Origin: JAXMDS01 sp043777815
GTDB taxonomy: Bacteria > Pseudomonadota > Alphaproteobacteria > Rickettsiales > Rickettsiaceae
Assembly (NCBI GenBank): GCA_043777815.1
Contig: JAYWHH010000005.1
Location: forward strand, 1-64,000
Length of the DNA: 64,000 bases
Direction of reading: 5' to 3'
Part shown: positions 9,901 through 17,984 of the stretch, piece after piece
Layout: each line of letters opens with the position of its first letter
Position numbering within the stretch: the stretch's first letter is position 1
The notes under the pieces: model-generated
Seen by the model: only the letters and a program-made list of their open reading frames with translations
Told to the model about the DNA's origin: nothing
Databases searched by the model: none
Program-made: the position numbers and the translations under genes

Positions 9901-12835
9901 CAAATTAATAGAAGGAAAAGCTATTCAATTACATCCTTTAATGTGTACTGCTTTTAATGCCGACTTTGATGGTGATCAAATGGCTGTACACGTACCTTTA
10001 AGTGTAGAAGCTCAAGCTGAGGCTGAAGTATTAATGATGTATAACTTGTTTAATCCAGCTAATGGTAGACCAATTGTAGCTCCTGATAAAGATATGGTAC
10101 TTGGTATATATTACCTAACCTTGATAGATCAAGATAACAAGTATGCAGATCAGTATTTTTCTAGTGAAGAAGAGGCTTTGTCTGTATTCCAACATGGAAA
10201 AATTAGTTTGCATCAGCCTATATATGTTAGAGTTCACGAATTAGAGTTAAAAGAAACAGAAAATGTGGATATTTCAGATGAAAACGAAGAGCCAAATGCA
10301 GTTCCTAATCTTATTTCTAAAATAGTTAGTACTACGATTGGAAGAATTATGCTTTGGATGATTGTGCCTAGAACTTTAAATATACAGTTTGATTTATTAA
10401 ATAAAATATACAGAAAGCCAGATAGTTTAGAATTGATTACTAGAGTATATGATAGCTGTGGACAAGGAAGACTTGTGCAATTTGTAGATGATTTGAAAGA
10501 TATAGGATTTAAATTTGCTACTATTTCTGGATTTTCTTTAGGCATGGATGACATGATTGTTCCAGATAATAAAGCCAAAGTAATAGAAGAGGCAAATTTA
10601 CAGATTGCCCAATTAAGAGCTAAGTTTGATGAGCATTGTATTACCGAAACGGAGCTTAACAACAAAATAATTGATATTTGGAGTACGGCCCCTGAAGTTA
10701 TAGCCAATTCTATGATTAGTTTAATGGCAAGAAATAAATCTCCTAAAAATATGAATGCTTTTTATATGGCATTTGATTCTGGGGCGCGTGGATCTAAACA
10801 ACAGTTAAAGCAAATAGCTGCTATGAGAGGTCTCATAGTAAAATCAAGTGGAGATATATTGACAGTACCTATAAAATCTAACTTTAAAGAGGGTTTAACA
10901 TTGATGGAATATTTCATTTCAACTCATGGTACAAGGAAAGGTTTAAGTGATATAGCTCTAAAAACTGCTAATTCTGGTTATTTAACTAGAAGATTAGTGG
11001 ATGTTGCACAGGATTGTATGGTAACTCAAGAAGATTGTGGAACTAAAAACTTCATTACACTTAAGAGAAGCTCTGATGGCAATGAAGATGCTTCAATTAG
11101 CAAGAGAGTCTATGGTAGAAGTTCTGCTAAAGAAATCAAAAATCCAATTACTGGAGAGATAATTATTGGAGCAGGGGAGTTAATTTATAGAAATTCTGCC
11201 AATCTTATAGAATCTAGCGCAGATAGAGTAGATGTAAGATCAGCAATAACATGTGAGGCGGACTCAGGCGTATGTGCAAAATGTTATGGAATGGATCTTT
11301 CAAGCGGTAAACTAATTTTAGTTGGTGAAGCAGTTGGTATAATTGCCGCCCAATCTATTGGTGAACCTGGTACACAGCTAACTATGAGAACGTTCCACAT
11401 TGGTGGTACAGCTACTCAAAAAGTTGAAGTATCTAGTGCTGTTTCAAATGTAAGTGGCACAGTCAAGCTTTATAATAACAACATTAATGCCGCTAACTAT
11501 GTGTTAATCAATTCAGAAGGACACAATATAGTTATGGGCAGATCATGCGAGATCGTGATTGAAGATGAGCTTGGTGCGGAAAGATATAGACATAAAGTGC
11601 CTTATGGGGCAAGACTTTTTGTAATCGAGAAAGACATAGTTGTTCCTGGAACTAAATTAGCCTCATGGGATCCTTATATCGTGCCAATTATAGCTGAGAA
11701 AAGTGGCTTTGTGTCTTATCAAGACATGATACCAGATGTATCCGTAAAAGACGTTCATAATGAATTAACTGGAATAAACGTCAAAACTGTTATACCTGTT
11801 ACTAAGAAAGTTGGTAAAGCGTTAAGTCCTGCAATTCAATTGCTTTCTGAGTCTGGAGAAGTCGTTGCTTTGCCTAATTCAGATAGATATACGTTGCCTG
11901 TACATGCTACTATTATGGTTTCTGAAGCTCAATATGTTTCCGCTGGTGACTGCATAGCTCGTATGACTAAGGCTATACAGAAAAATAAAGATATAGTTGG
12001 TGGACTACCAAGAGTTTCTGAGTTATTTGAAGCGCGAAAGCCTAAATTGCCTTCTATAATTGCCGCATTTAATGGCAAGATTACTTTAACTAAATCTAGC
12101 AAATTAAAAAATAAACTAAATGCAAGAAATGTTATTGTATTAGATGAAGATATTTCTAGTGAGGATTTAGAATCAGGCATACTTCCTAACAGAATTGAGT
12201 TCACAGTTCCTAAAAATCAAAATGTTTTAGTTCAAGATGGAGATTTTGTGAAAAGAGGAGAGGTATTAGTAGATGGAGAGCCGTTGCTGCAAGAAAAGTT
12301 GAATGTAGAAGGAAAAGAGGCTTTAACTGAATATTTTGTTGAAGAAGTGCAGAAGGTTTATAGATTACAAGGTGTAATTATCAATGATAAACACATTGAG
12401 GTAATTTTAAAGCAGATGTTATCTAAGTATGAAGTAGTAGATCCGGGAGATACTTCTTTGTGTATAGGCGAACGTATTAGTCATTTAATGTATAAGTACG
12501 TTGCAGAATTTGCCCCTTTAGGTACAAAACAACCTACCGCAAAGCCTATAATAGAATCTATAACCAACGCGGCCCTGAGCAGTGATTCATTCTTGTCTAG
12601 CGCAGCTTTCCAGTATACTCAAATAGTTTTAACTGAAGCTGCAATAAAGGGTTCAGTTGACTACTTGGTCAATCCTAAAGCTTCTTTGATGACAGGTGAG
12701 TTGGTAAACATTGGAGCTGGCTTTAGAAATAGTATTCTAAGTAGCAAAACAGAGTTAATTAAAAACCAAGCTATTAATCTTTATAACATAGACATCGATA
12801 CAAGAGAACAGTCTGAGATATCCACAAAAATATAG
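3944..12835 (+). CDS. rpoBC: DNA-directed RNA polymerase, fused beta and beta' subunits
   Basis: One uninterrupted 2963-codon frame encodes both catalytic subunits. The beta half (about residues 1-1548) shows MDQTNPLAEVTHK, HYGRLCPIETPEGPNIGLI and GDKMCGRHGNKGVV. The beta' half begins near VTKPETINYRTYKPDKGGLF and carries the first zinc site (CLCG...CEKCG), the catalytic NADFDGDQMAVHVPLS, the second zinc site (ITCEADSGVCAKCYG plus an upstream Cys) and the GEAVGIIAAQSIGEPGTQLT trigger-loop region. The junction (about 1545-1560) is tight: the beta end PESYNVMSREL runs straight into beta' with no long linker. Two acidic insertions (residues ~127-198 and ~765-785) are unusual. Such fusions are known in Wolbachia and Helicobacter. 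No rplL is upstream. The rifampicin pocket is altered (see findings). Confidence 0.97.
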   Translation: MTISKFSTTKFNSNTRKVFGKNLNKNVTGLVDIPNLVNVQLQSYRDYFLQIGIHPANRQNIGLQEALNSIFPIHEQNASLEFIEYSLGALKFSEEECRLKGLTFARPLSVKLKLIIWESENKYLKSIGEDDAQQNNEESGDNIEEIFGNSEEVFNEKDEEYFDDDVDIDLDDLDNGENFESPDNSHHSIRDNTDDERKDKKLKLRLTQIVEQKIYLGDIPYMTDSATFIINGIERVLISELHRAPGVYYTQDEIKDSAISKSIFKANIIPYRGSWLECEFDVKEGVYFRIDKKKKISSITMFKALGMSNSDIIQNFYSHVEYNLNSSNEWSMPFEPSKIGGVFLDEDIADADQNTIIFSHKRKTDGQSNRKLTLALLQSFYRKGLKNIKVSESQLMNSYSYEDIYASNDKKAKLIIGAGEKFTPEIVQELKQIGITNLKVMLVYLEFEPYIRNLLAIESVRTKEVYLGDKAKHLTDESNKAICDIYKTVHGENRSVNDSKKYFDNLFFTGSTYDLSQIGRKRINKKFGITQSEDYKYLTKEDVIEFTKRLIFVRDGKTKDSNGRDVRYFVDDIDSLENRRIRASGEIILAYFYATMFRMRKHIVEKLSGNLEGKTPQDLILSKISFQDIFNSKTQYMDQTNPLAEVTHKKKVTSVGQGGVSRDTVSASLRDVHDSHYGRLCPIETPEGPNIGLILSLAVYADKDKYGFLTSPYAKVVNGRVTNQIVQLTYEIEKEHYIAIDTSIIDRDSNLIGKFDIFKHDENDESNDSIDDDLDLNKSNIRKFGYVECRKNGSYVNISPYEVEYINIAPNQVVSSSTASVPFIEKNDATRSLMGANMQRQAVPLNSLQTPIVATGMESVIARNSTLCITAPKDCIVAYVDSELIITRDINPDISESSNDYEIPKNLDLDILDEVKLQNNSFGIRVYNLKKFKKSNNNTCINQSPVVHLNQLVQADEVLANGFGIKDNELALGANVLVAMMSCDGSNYEDSIMVSNRLTKDDVFTSIKIDTYEIYVRDTKLGEEEVTRNIENIPQDMLSNLDENGIINVGTEIKPGSILVGKLTPKAESSYASYEKLLNALLHPGKSLNTKDTSFYAPFDAQGIVTSVNIFTRKGLEKNDRSLYMEDQQINKLRNKKSFIFQTLHEAMKINLISLLSDCTILKDCKLEGLILKQGQKLSSKNLVDLSINDLSEIKVVEKDNAEKLEKMNRDYLRKLQEINKEFEEEVIKLTSGDDLSQNVLMKIVITVASYSNRLQPGDKMCGRHGNKGVVAKIVPEEDMPFLEDGRSIDIVLNPLGVPGRMNIGQIYEIHLGLAYYHLKNKIAQLLIEFDASKIEIDIVKGFIKKIFNTEDQIEQIDNLSTEDFLVIAHDIAKGGVKFITPIFDGAREEDIKELLRLTADDDSGKVKLRSGKTGEFYDAPVTVGFKYMLKLHHMVEEKIHARSTGPYSLITQQPLGGRAQFGGQRLGEMEVWALEGYGAAHCLHEFLTIKSDDINGRNQVYSSILKKGYYSLYKDDSGLELSTSRPESYNVMSRELAALGLRLYIEKDEKGADRAGIRLMSPEEIIEISNNREVTKPETINYRTYKPDKGGLFCAVIFGPMRDNECLCGKSKKTREKNAVCEKCGVEMTLSRVRRERMGCIKLGAPVVHPWFLRSTSSRIAILLDKSLKEIEKIVYFNKYLVIDPGKTLYKKYDIVDELEYQKLSENEVKEEGLVLESGARALQIMLEDLDLRELRWDLQHKLQTATTETRRRKIIKRLKLVNGFLLSEVKPKWMIMDVLPVLPPDLRPLVALDGGKFASSDLNDLYRKVISRNNRLKRFISGISGLDQIDIIINNEKRMLQEAVDVLYDGPKKNKFNKGASTAPIKSLSDALKGKQGRFRQNLLGKRVDYSGRSVIVVGANLKLNECGIPKKMALELFKAWVQNALTSKPNANGSLIGIKEAMAKIKNPDDETWSILQEVVSGKIVLLNRAPTLHRLGIQAFRAKLIEGKAIQLHPLMCTAFNADFDGDQMAVHVPLSVEAQAEAEVLMMYNLFNPANGRPIVAPDKDMVLGIYYLTLIDQDNKYADQYFSSEEEALSVFQHGKISLHQPIYVRVHELELKETENVDISDENEEPNAVPNLISKIVSTTIGRIMLWMIVPRTLNIQFDLLNKIYRKPDSLELITRVYDSCGQGRLVQFVDDLKDIGFKFATISGFSLGMDDMIVPDNKAKVIEEANLQIAQLRAKFDEHCITETELNNKIIDIWSTAPEVIANSMISLMARNKSPKNMNAFYMAFDSGARGSKQQLKQIAAMRGLIVKSSGDILTVPIKSNFKEGLTLMEYFISTHGTRKGLSDIALKTANSGYLTRRLVDVAQDCMVTQEDCGTKNFITLKRSSDGNEDASISKRVYGRSSAKEIKNPITGEIIIGAGELIYRNSANLIESSADRVDVRSAITCEADSGVCAKCYGMDLSSGKLILVGEAVGIIAAQSIGEPGTQLTMRTFHIGGTATQKVEVSSAVSNVSGTVKLYNNNINAANYVLINSEGHNIVMGRSCEIVIEDELGAERYRHKVPYGARLFVIEKDIVVPGTKLASWDPYIVPIIAEKSGFVSYQDMIPDVSVKDVHNELTGINVKTVIPVTKKVGKALSPAIQLLSESGEVVALPNSDRYTLPVHATIMVSEAQYVSAGDCIARMTKAIQKNKDIVGGLPRVSELFEARKPKLPSIIAAFNGKITLTKSSKLKNKLNARNVIVLDEDISSEDLESGILPNRIEFTVPKNQNVLVQDGDFVKRGEVLVDGEPLLQEKLNVEGKEALTEYFVEEVQKVYRLQGVIINDKHIEVILKQMLSKYEVVDPGDTSLCIGERISHLMYKYVAEFAPLGTKQPTAKPIIESITNAALSSDSFLSSAAFQYTQIVLTEAAIKGSVDYLVNPKASLMTGELVNIGAGFRNSILSSKTELIKNQAINLYNIDIDTREQSEISTKI

Positions 12836-13200
12836 ATTTTATAGAGATATAGACTTTATAGATCTATATCCTTCAACTTGTTATTAGTGATTATTAAGGT
12901 GCCCACTTGGTTCAGATTGAGTCACCTAACCTAATAAATAAAAAAAAGTTTTATACAACTTTGCAATATGAGCCTCATGAGGTCAGTTTAGCTAATATAA
13001 AAAAGGTTTAAATTTAGTATTTTTTTAAAATGATTACATATTATTTTTATGTATATTATGCAAGAAAATTTTTTATGTAAATTTTTTATGTAAAGAAAAA
13101 ATGCTCTGTGGAAAATTGTTTATTTCTATGATATGCGTAGCCAACCTTACGTTAGATGAAGATGGTATCTAATAATTTCTTAAAATATGTACCAAGTTAG
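12836..13200. other. AT-rich spacer after rpoBC
   Basis: No gene seen. It holds short near-repeats of 'atagatatagact' type just after the rpoBC stop, a 14-bp direct repeat (attttttatgtaa) near 13064-13092, and no clear hairpin plus U-run terminator. Confidence 0.4.
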
Positions 13201-14441
13201 CTAAGTAAATATATGAAGCTTATTAAAGCTAGAGCAACATAGCGCAATATAAGGCATAATATTTTTGAAGCAATTATTTATTATATTATTGTTACCTGTA
13301 TGTACAATTAAGTTAAAAAGATTACCATCTGAATAAAGAATATCTTTTGAGCAAGTGTTTATTTTTGGCAAGATAACAGTATTATTTTTTCCTTACCATC
13401 TAAATCTTTAAAAGTTTTCATAGAATTATCATCTATAACTACAATCAAATCTAAGTTTTTAGTCTGACTTTTATCTTTTGAGTTTATTTTGCTAGCTGCG
13501 CTTTTAAAAGAAATTTGATTTTTACTAAAATCAAACGTTGAAGAATTTTTAAGTTCATTTTTTTCATATTCTGGGCTTGATTTTCATAGTCAATCTTTGA
13601 TTATCTGCTGATATATTTATATTACGCAATGGAGTGTTTACTTGAGTAGTAACAGTTTCACGAGATGCGCTATATTAAACATATGGCTCAAAACTTTGTT
13701 CTAAATTTATATTACATATTAATCTATCACCATTAATTTTTCCTGTTACCAATAGATCATGGGTAAACTGATTCTCGTTTGCTTGCTTATCTAAAACTGA
13801 CTTATTGACATTTATATGCTCTTTAATCGTTATTAGATTATCAAATAGGTTATGCAAATACATACTACTATTATTAGTAGCATTGGCGGAAATGTGTAAT
13901 TCACCATCTTTGTTTGCTAAAACGCGTAATGAACCTTTATTGTCTGGATTTCTTGAATTTTCTAAAGTAATTCTATCATTATCAGATGTTCCAAATTTAC
14001 TGTCACTATCTTGTGATAAAAATACTGATTGATTTTGTTTACTAAAATCAAAAAGTATGTTTTAGTGAAGCTTTTTACATATACTAAATTCATATGATTT
14101 TCATCTACCACAATCGTATAATATGGATTATTTACAAATAAAAGAACATTAGGCAATGATATCATTGTTGGATTAGTACTTAATACTGTTTGTAATTTAA
14201 CCTAGTTTTCTATTTCTCTAATTTCAATATGAATACCTTTAACATTTTTATTAGAGTCTATGTAAGTGGCCTTATGAGTGTACAAGTTTACTGAATCAAA
14301 ATAATTTGCATAATTTAGATTAAACATTGCAGTAGTATCACCAAACGCTGAATGACTACTGAAGGCCATAGTTGAGGTAATTAATAGCGTAGTTGAAATT
14401 CTATTAGTAATAGATTTAATAAATTTGTTTTTTATTATCAA
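13201..14441 (-). pseudogene. Decayed gene for an exported protein
   Basis: An intact start (ATG at 14441) gives a classical signal peptide (basic start, hydrophobic core TTLLITSTMAF, then SHSAFGD), but the frame stops at TAG after ...REIEN. Reading on in the same frame gives VKLQTVLSTNPTMISLPNVL. A frameshift around 14060 then leads to ...FDFSKQNQSVFLSQDSDSKF... and on through SLRVLANKDGELHISANA to EQSFEPYV-stop at 13675. Further fragments (ETVTTQVNTPLRNINISADN; STFDFSKNQISFKSAASK; NLDLIVVIDDNSMKTFKDL) continue in shifting frames to about 13201. The pieces read as one former protein of about 400 residues with beta-rich, secreted-protein character. At least one nonsense mutation and several indels are needed. 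I do not recognise the family. Confidence 0.75.
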
Positions 14442-14689
14442 AGATATTTAATTTTAGTTAAATTAATATCCTTAAGGAAGAGCATTTAAATGTTGAAAAC
14501 TTTAACCAGTCAAATAATTGCATTATGCAGCGTAAGTAACATCAAGCAAAACCAAGGTTTTTAACTAATTAATGAAAAAAATAACCTCCATACATATCAA
14601 ATGTTATGATCATATCATGTTATGATTGCAGTATACAAATTAAAATTACTCTTTAGTTAAATAATTAAATAATTTAATAGATTATAGAA

Positions 14690-15496
14690 TTAGCATACTA
14701 ACCTAATAAATCTATCTTTTTGATTCTCGTCAGATAAGGTTCCTAAAAAATGAAAAGAACTAGTTTTGCTTGTTGGAGATTTGATGCCTCGCATTATCAT
14801 ACAATAATGATCTGCTGACAAATGTACAGCGACACCCAATGGATTTAAATATTTCATTATAGTTTCAGCAATCTGAACTGTCATTCTTTCTTGTACCTGA
14901 AGCCTCCTAGCAAATATATCAACCAATCTTGCAAATTTACTTAAGCCTAAAATAGACTTATCAGGAATATATCCTATATCAACGGTGCCTACTACTGGCA
15001 ACATATGATGTTCACAAGTAGAAAAATACTTAATGCTTTTAATTATAATTAAATCATTATTAATTGGCTTTGCGTGAAATTGTGCTTCAAAAAGTTTTTG
15101 AACGCTTTGATGATATCCACTGAATATTTCTCTAAAAGATTCAAGCACTCTATAAGGAGTCGCAATCAAGCCTTCTCTTTCTGGATTTTCACCTATAAAA
15201 GCTAAGAGCTCTTTTATTGCTAAAGCAGCCTCGTGGTCTCTTGCATAGTTAAAATCATTTTCATTATTTCTTGAATTAGCATTTTCATTAATGTATTCGT
15301 TTCTGGATGCCACTGCGTTATTGAGGCGATCAATGTTGTGTGTATTAAAGTTTTGGACTTCATTTATATTGGATATATCAGAAGTAAATCTTTTGTTATT
15401 GGATATGCTTTGAATATCTGAAGCATTGGTATTTTTTTGATTATTTTTGGAAGTTTTTTTACCTACATCATCTTCATCTATAAATCTATAAGGCAT
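14690..15496 (-). CDS. folE: GTP cyclohydrolase I
   Basis: Converts GTP to 7,8-dihydroneopterin triphosphate, the entry step of folate and queuosine/deazaguanine synthesis. The zinc-binding CEHH motif and the later Cys in HYCMIMRG are present, as are GLSKFARLVDIFARRLQVQERMT and the C-terminal KTSSFHFLG. ATG at 15496 is used rather than the TTG one codon upstream. The first ~85 residues are an Asn/Ser/Asp-rich extension absent from typical ~200-residue FolE; it looks disordered. Downstream of an AEC transporter on the same strand, with a 20-bp gap. QueH is encoded at 50.8 kb, so a queuosine role is plausible, but other Q genes are not visible here. Confidence 0.95.
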   Translation of the reverse strand: MPYRFIDEDDVGKKTSKNNQKNTNASDIQSISNNKRFTSDISNINEVQNFNTHNIDRLNNAVASRNEYINENANSRNNENDFNYARDHEAALAIKELLAFIGENPEREGLIATPYRVLESFREIFSGYHQSVQKLFEAQFHAKPINNDLIIIKSIKYFSTCEHHMLPVVGTVDIGYIPDKSILGLSKFARLVDIFARRLQVQERMTVQIAETIMKYLNPLGVAVHLSADHYCMIMRGIKSPTSKTSSFHFLGTLSDENQKDRFIRLVC

Positions 15497-15516
15497 CAAA
15501 AATTCTAATATAGAGC

Positions 15517-16443
15517 TTAATATAGTAATTGTAACATAATAGGAATAGTTATTATGGACATAACAATTCCAGTATTACTAATATCAGCCATCAGCCTATA
15601 ATCTCCACCAAAATATTTTGACATTCCTTGAGAGTTACCAGTAGGCATCATGCTAAATAAAAGGCAAATATCTCGTTCCGGTCCACTGATTTGTAGTAAA
15701 TGAACTATACCAAACATAATAAGTGGGGCACCAATTAATTTAAGAAAATTTGTAAGTGCTATCATGGTTAAATTTTCCATTACATTAAAACGCAACTCAG
15801 ATCCTATAATTAAATAAGCAATACAGAACGATGAATTGCCCAAGAAAATTAAACTTTTAGAAAATCCAGACCAAAATTCAATATTTAAACTTTTCATAAC
15901 TAGTGCTATTACGCTAAAAATAATTGTTGGATTTTTTAAGATATTTTTAATAAGTAAAATCAAACTTTTTTCTCTATCATCCACATTCCATATACTGAAT
16001 ATTAATATTGAAAATATGTTCATTAGAATAATAGTATAAGCAGATAGTGTAGCAGCAACCATCATATTATGATGAATAAAAATTGAGCCGGCTATACTTA
16101 AAAACATATAGTTATTGTATTTAACTGCACCCTGAATTAAGGAAGTAAACTGAGCGTTTGAAATTCTAAAAATAAGCTTAAGTATCCAAGACACTAGCGT
16201 TATTGCTATTATGCCCAGCAGCACCATTCCTAGCATTTTAAATAAATCAGACTGACTAACCTTGGCAGCGCTAATGTTACCAAGTATAGCTGCTGGAAAA
16301 AAAAGGTAATCTACCAATTTATCAATACCTTTCCAAAAATCATTTGTAAGATTGAATTTGTGAACATTTTCACCATTTTTTAAAAAAAAGCCCAGTACTA
16401 ACATAAATAATACAGGTGCCACAGCTACGATTGCGGTTTCCAT
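15517..16443 (-). CDS. AEC-family (auxin efflux carrier type) membrane transporter
   Basis: A 308-residue, strongly hydrophobic protein with about ten predicted membrane segments. The N-terminal half (VLGFFLKNGENVHKF...LVDYLFFPAAILGNIS) and the C-terminal block (LLFSMMPTGNSQGMSKYFGGD) match the bacterial AEC/YfdV family of putative organic-anion or dicarboxylate permeases. Substrate cannot be read from sequence. It precedes folE in transcription order and is divergent from cysS. Confidence 0.8.
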   Translation of the reverse strand: METAIVAVAPVLFMLVLGFFLKNGENVHKFNLTNDFWKGIDKLVDYLFFPAAILGNISAAKVSQSDLFKMLGMVLLGIIAITLVSWILKLIFRISNAQFTSLIQGAVKYNNYMFLSIAGSIFIHHNMMVAATLSAYTIILMNIFSILIFSIWNVDDREKSLILLIKNILKNPTIIFSVIALVMKSLNIEFWSGFSKSLIFLGNSSFCIAYLIIGSELRFNVMENLTMIALTNFLKLIGAPLIMFGIVHLLQISGPERDICLLFSMMPTGNSQGMSKYFGGDYRLMADISNTGIVMSIITIPIMLQLLY

Positions 16444-16654
16444 ATAGAAAAGTGTCTTAACAACAGATTAACTTAGCAATTATCTCATATTTATTAATAA
16501 AATTCTAAAAACTATTTTCTGTAGCATTTTCATTGCTAAAAAAGTTTTTTATGTATTTTCGGCCTATTATAAAGTTAGTAGCTTTTGTTAATAGCAATTA
16601 TGCAATAACATTTTTGAGGTATTATTTATTTTAATACCAAAATTTTGAAGTACA

Positions 16655-17890
16655 ATGCTTTCGCTCTTTGATACTTTAACGCAAAAAATACACGCGTTGA
16701 ATTCAATAGATAAAAATGAATTTAAAATGTATGTTTGCGGACCAACGGTGTATGATTTAATACATTTAGGAAATGCAAGATGTTTTGTAATTTACGATTT
16801 AATTTATCGTTTGCTGCAGATCCAATTTTCTAAAGTAACTTATGTAAGAAATATTACAGATATAGATGACAAAATAGACAATAGGGCTAAAGATTTAGGA
16901 ATATCAATTTATGATTTAACCTCAAGAACTATTGATGCGCTTCACAATGATTTAAATTATTTAAATTGCTTAAGACCTACACATGAACCTAAGGTAACAG
17001 ATTTTATACCACAAATTATAGACTTCATTCAAAATTTAATAGAGCAAGGAATTGCTTATGTAAGCGACATTGGCAATGTATATTTTGATGTATCCAAGTG
17101 TGATACTTATTATGCATTATCTAATAGAAAGCCGTCTGAAAACGTCTGCAACACTAGAATTCAAAATGAAACCGACAAAAAATTGCCTGAAGATTTTGTT
17201 TTATGGAAAATAAATCATGATATGCAGAAAGCTAAATGGCCTAGTCCTTGGGGAGAAGGCAGGCCTGGTTGGCACATTGAATGTTCAGCTATGAGCTTAT
17301 ATCACTTAGGGCCTATGTTTGATTTGCATGGCGGTGGCATAGATCTTATATTTCCACATCATACTAATGAGTTAGCTCAAAATTGCGGAGTAAAAAATTC
17401 TAATATAAAATATTGGATACATACTGGGCCTTTAAGATTTGACAAACAAAAAATGAGTAAATCTGATGGAAATTTTGTGACAATAAAGGATTTAAAAAAT
17501 TCAAATATTCCAGGGGGCGCAATAAGACTGTTTATTTATTCATGCAATTATAAAAAACCATTGGATTTTAAATTTGATATATTAAATCAATATGTTCAAA
17601 AATATAATGAAATTATAAAAATACTGAGTAACTATAATTTTAAAGATGATGAATTTGATAAGTGGCTTCTTAACCATAAGACGACCTCTTCAAAGATAGC
17701 ATCTTCTGAGAAAAGCTTTGAGCCTAATATAGATTTTATTAGACAAGATTTTTTACCAAGTTTATATAGTAACTTAAATACCCCATTAGCTATTTCTAAA
17801 ATATATCAACTGATTTCTAAACCTAAACAAATCAACGAATCAACAGCCTTAAATATATATCTTTGTTGTAAAATACTGGGCATAATTTAA
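16655..17890 (+). CDS. cysS: Cysteinyl-tRNA synthetase
   Basis: Class I aminoacyl-tRNA synthetase charging tRNA-Cys. Visible: the CGPTVYD zinc ligand and HLGNAR (the HIGH motif variant) near residues 28-42, WHIECSAMS and the HHTNELAQ zinc/cysteine site, and KMSKSDGNF. At 411 residues it is about 50 shorter than the usual ~460; the shortfall is in the C-terminal anticodon-binding helical domain. Starts at ATG 16655, with 211 bp to the divergent AEC transporter. Confidence 0.96.
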   Translation: MLSLFDTLTQKIHALNSIDKNEFKMYVCGPTVYDLIHLGNARCFVIYDLIYRLLQIQFSKVTYVRNITDIDDKIDNRAKDLGISIYDLTSRTIDALHNDLNYLNCLRPTHEPKVTDFIPQIIDFIQNLIEQGIAYVSDIGNVYFDVSKCDTYYALSNRKPSENVCNTRIQNETDKKLPEDFVLWKINHDMQKAKWPSPWGEGRPGWHIECSAMSLYHLGPMFDLHGGGIDLIFPHHTNELAQNCGVKNSNIKYWIHTGPLRFDKQKMSKSDGNFVTIKDLKNSNIPGGAIRLFIYSCNYKKPLDFKFDILNQYVQKYNEIIKILSNYNFKDDEFDKWLLNHKTTSSKIASSEKSFEPNIDFIRQDFLPSLYSNLNTPLAISKIYQLISKPKQINESTALNIYLCCKILGII

Positions 17891-17923
17891 TATTGAGCTA
17901 ACATAAGTTGTTTTTGATTTGGT

Positions 17924-17952
17924 TTGACAATTATTTCTGCGTTTTGTATAAT
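17924..17952 (+). promoter_or_regulatory. Consensus sigma70-type promoter
   Basis: TTGACA (17924-17929), 17-bp spacer, TATAAT (17947-17952), lying 33 bp before the methyltransferase start. A perfect match to the housekeeping consensus. Confidence 0.75.
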
Positions 17953-17984
17953 GTTTTAAAATTGCAGTCATAAAAACTAAAAAT

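Noticed and set aside
10234..10707. 157-codon minus-strand frame inside rpoBC
   Set aside because: Mirror of a conserved beta' coding region; no independent features.
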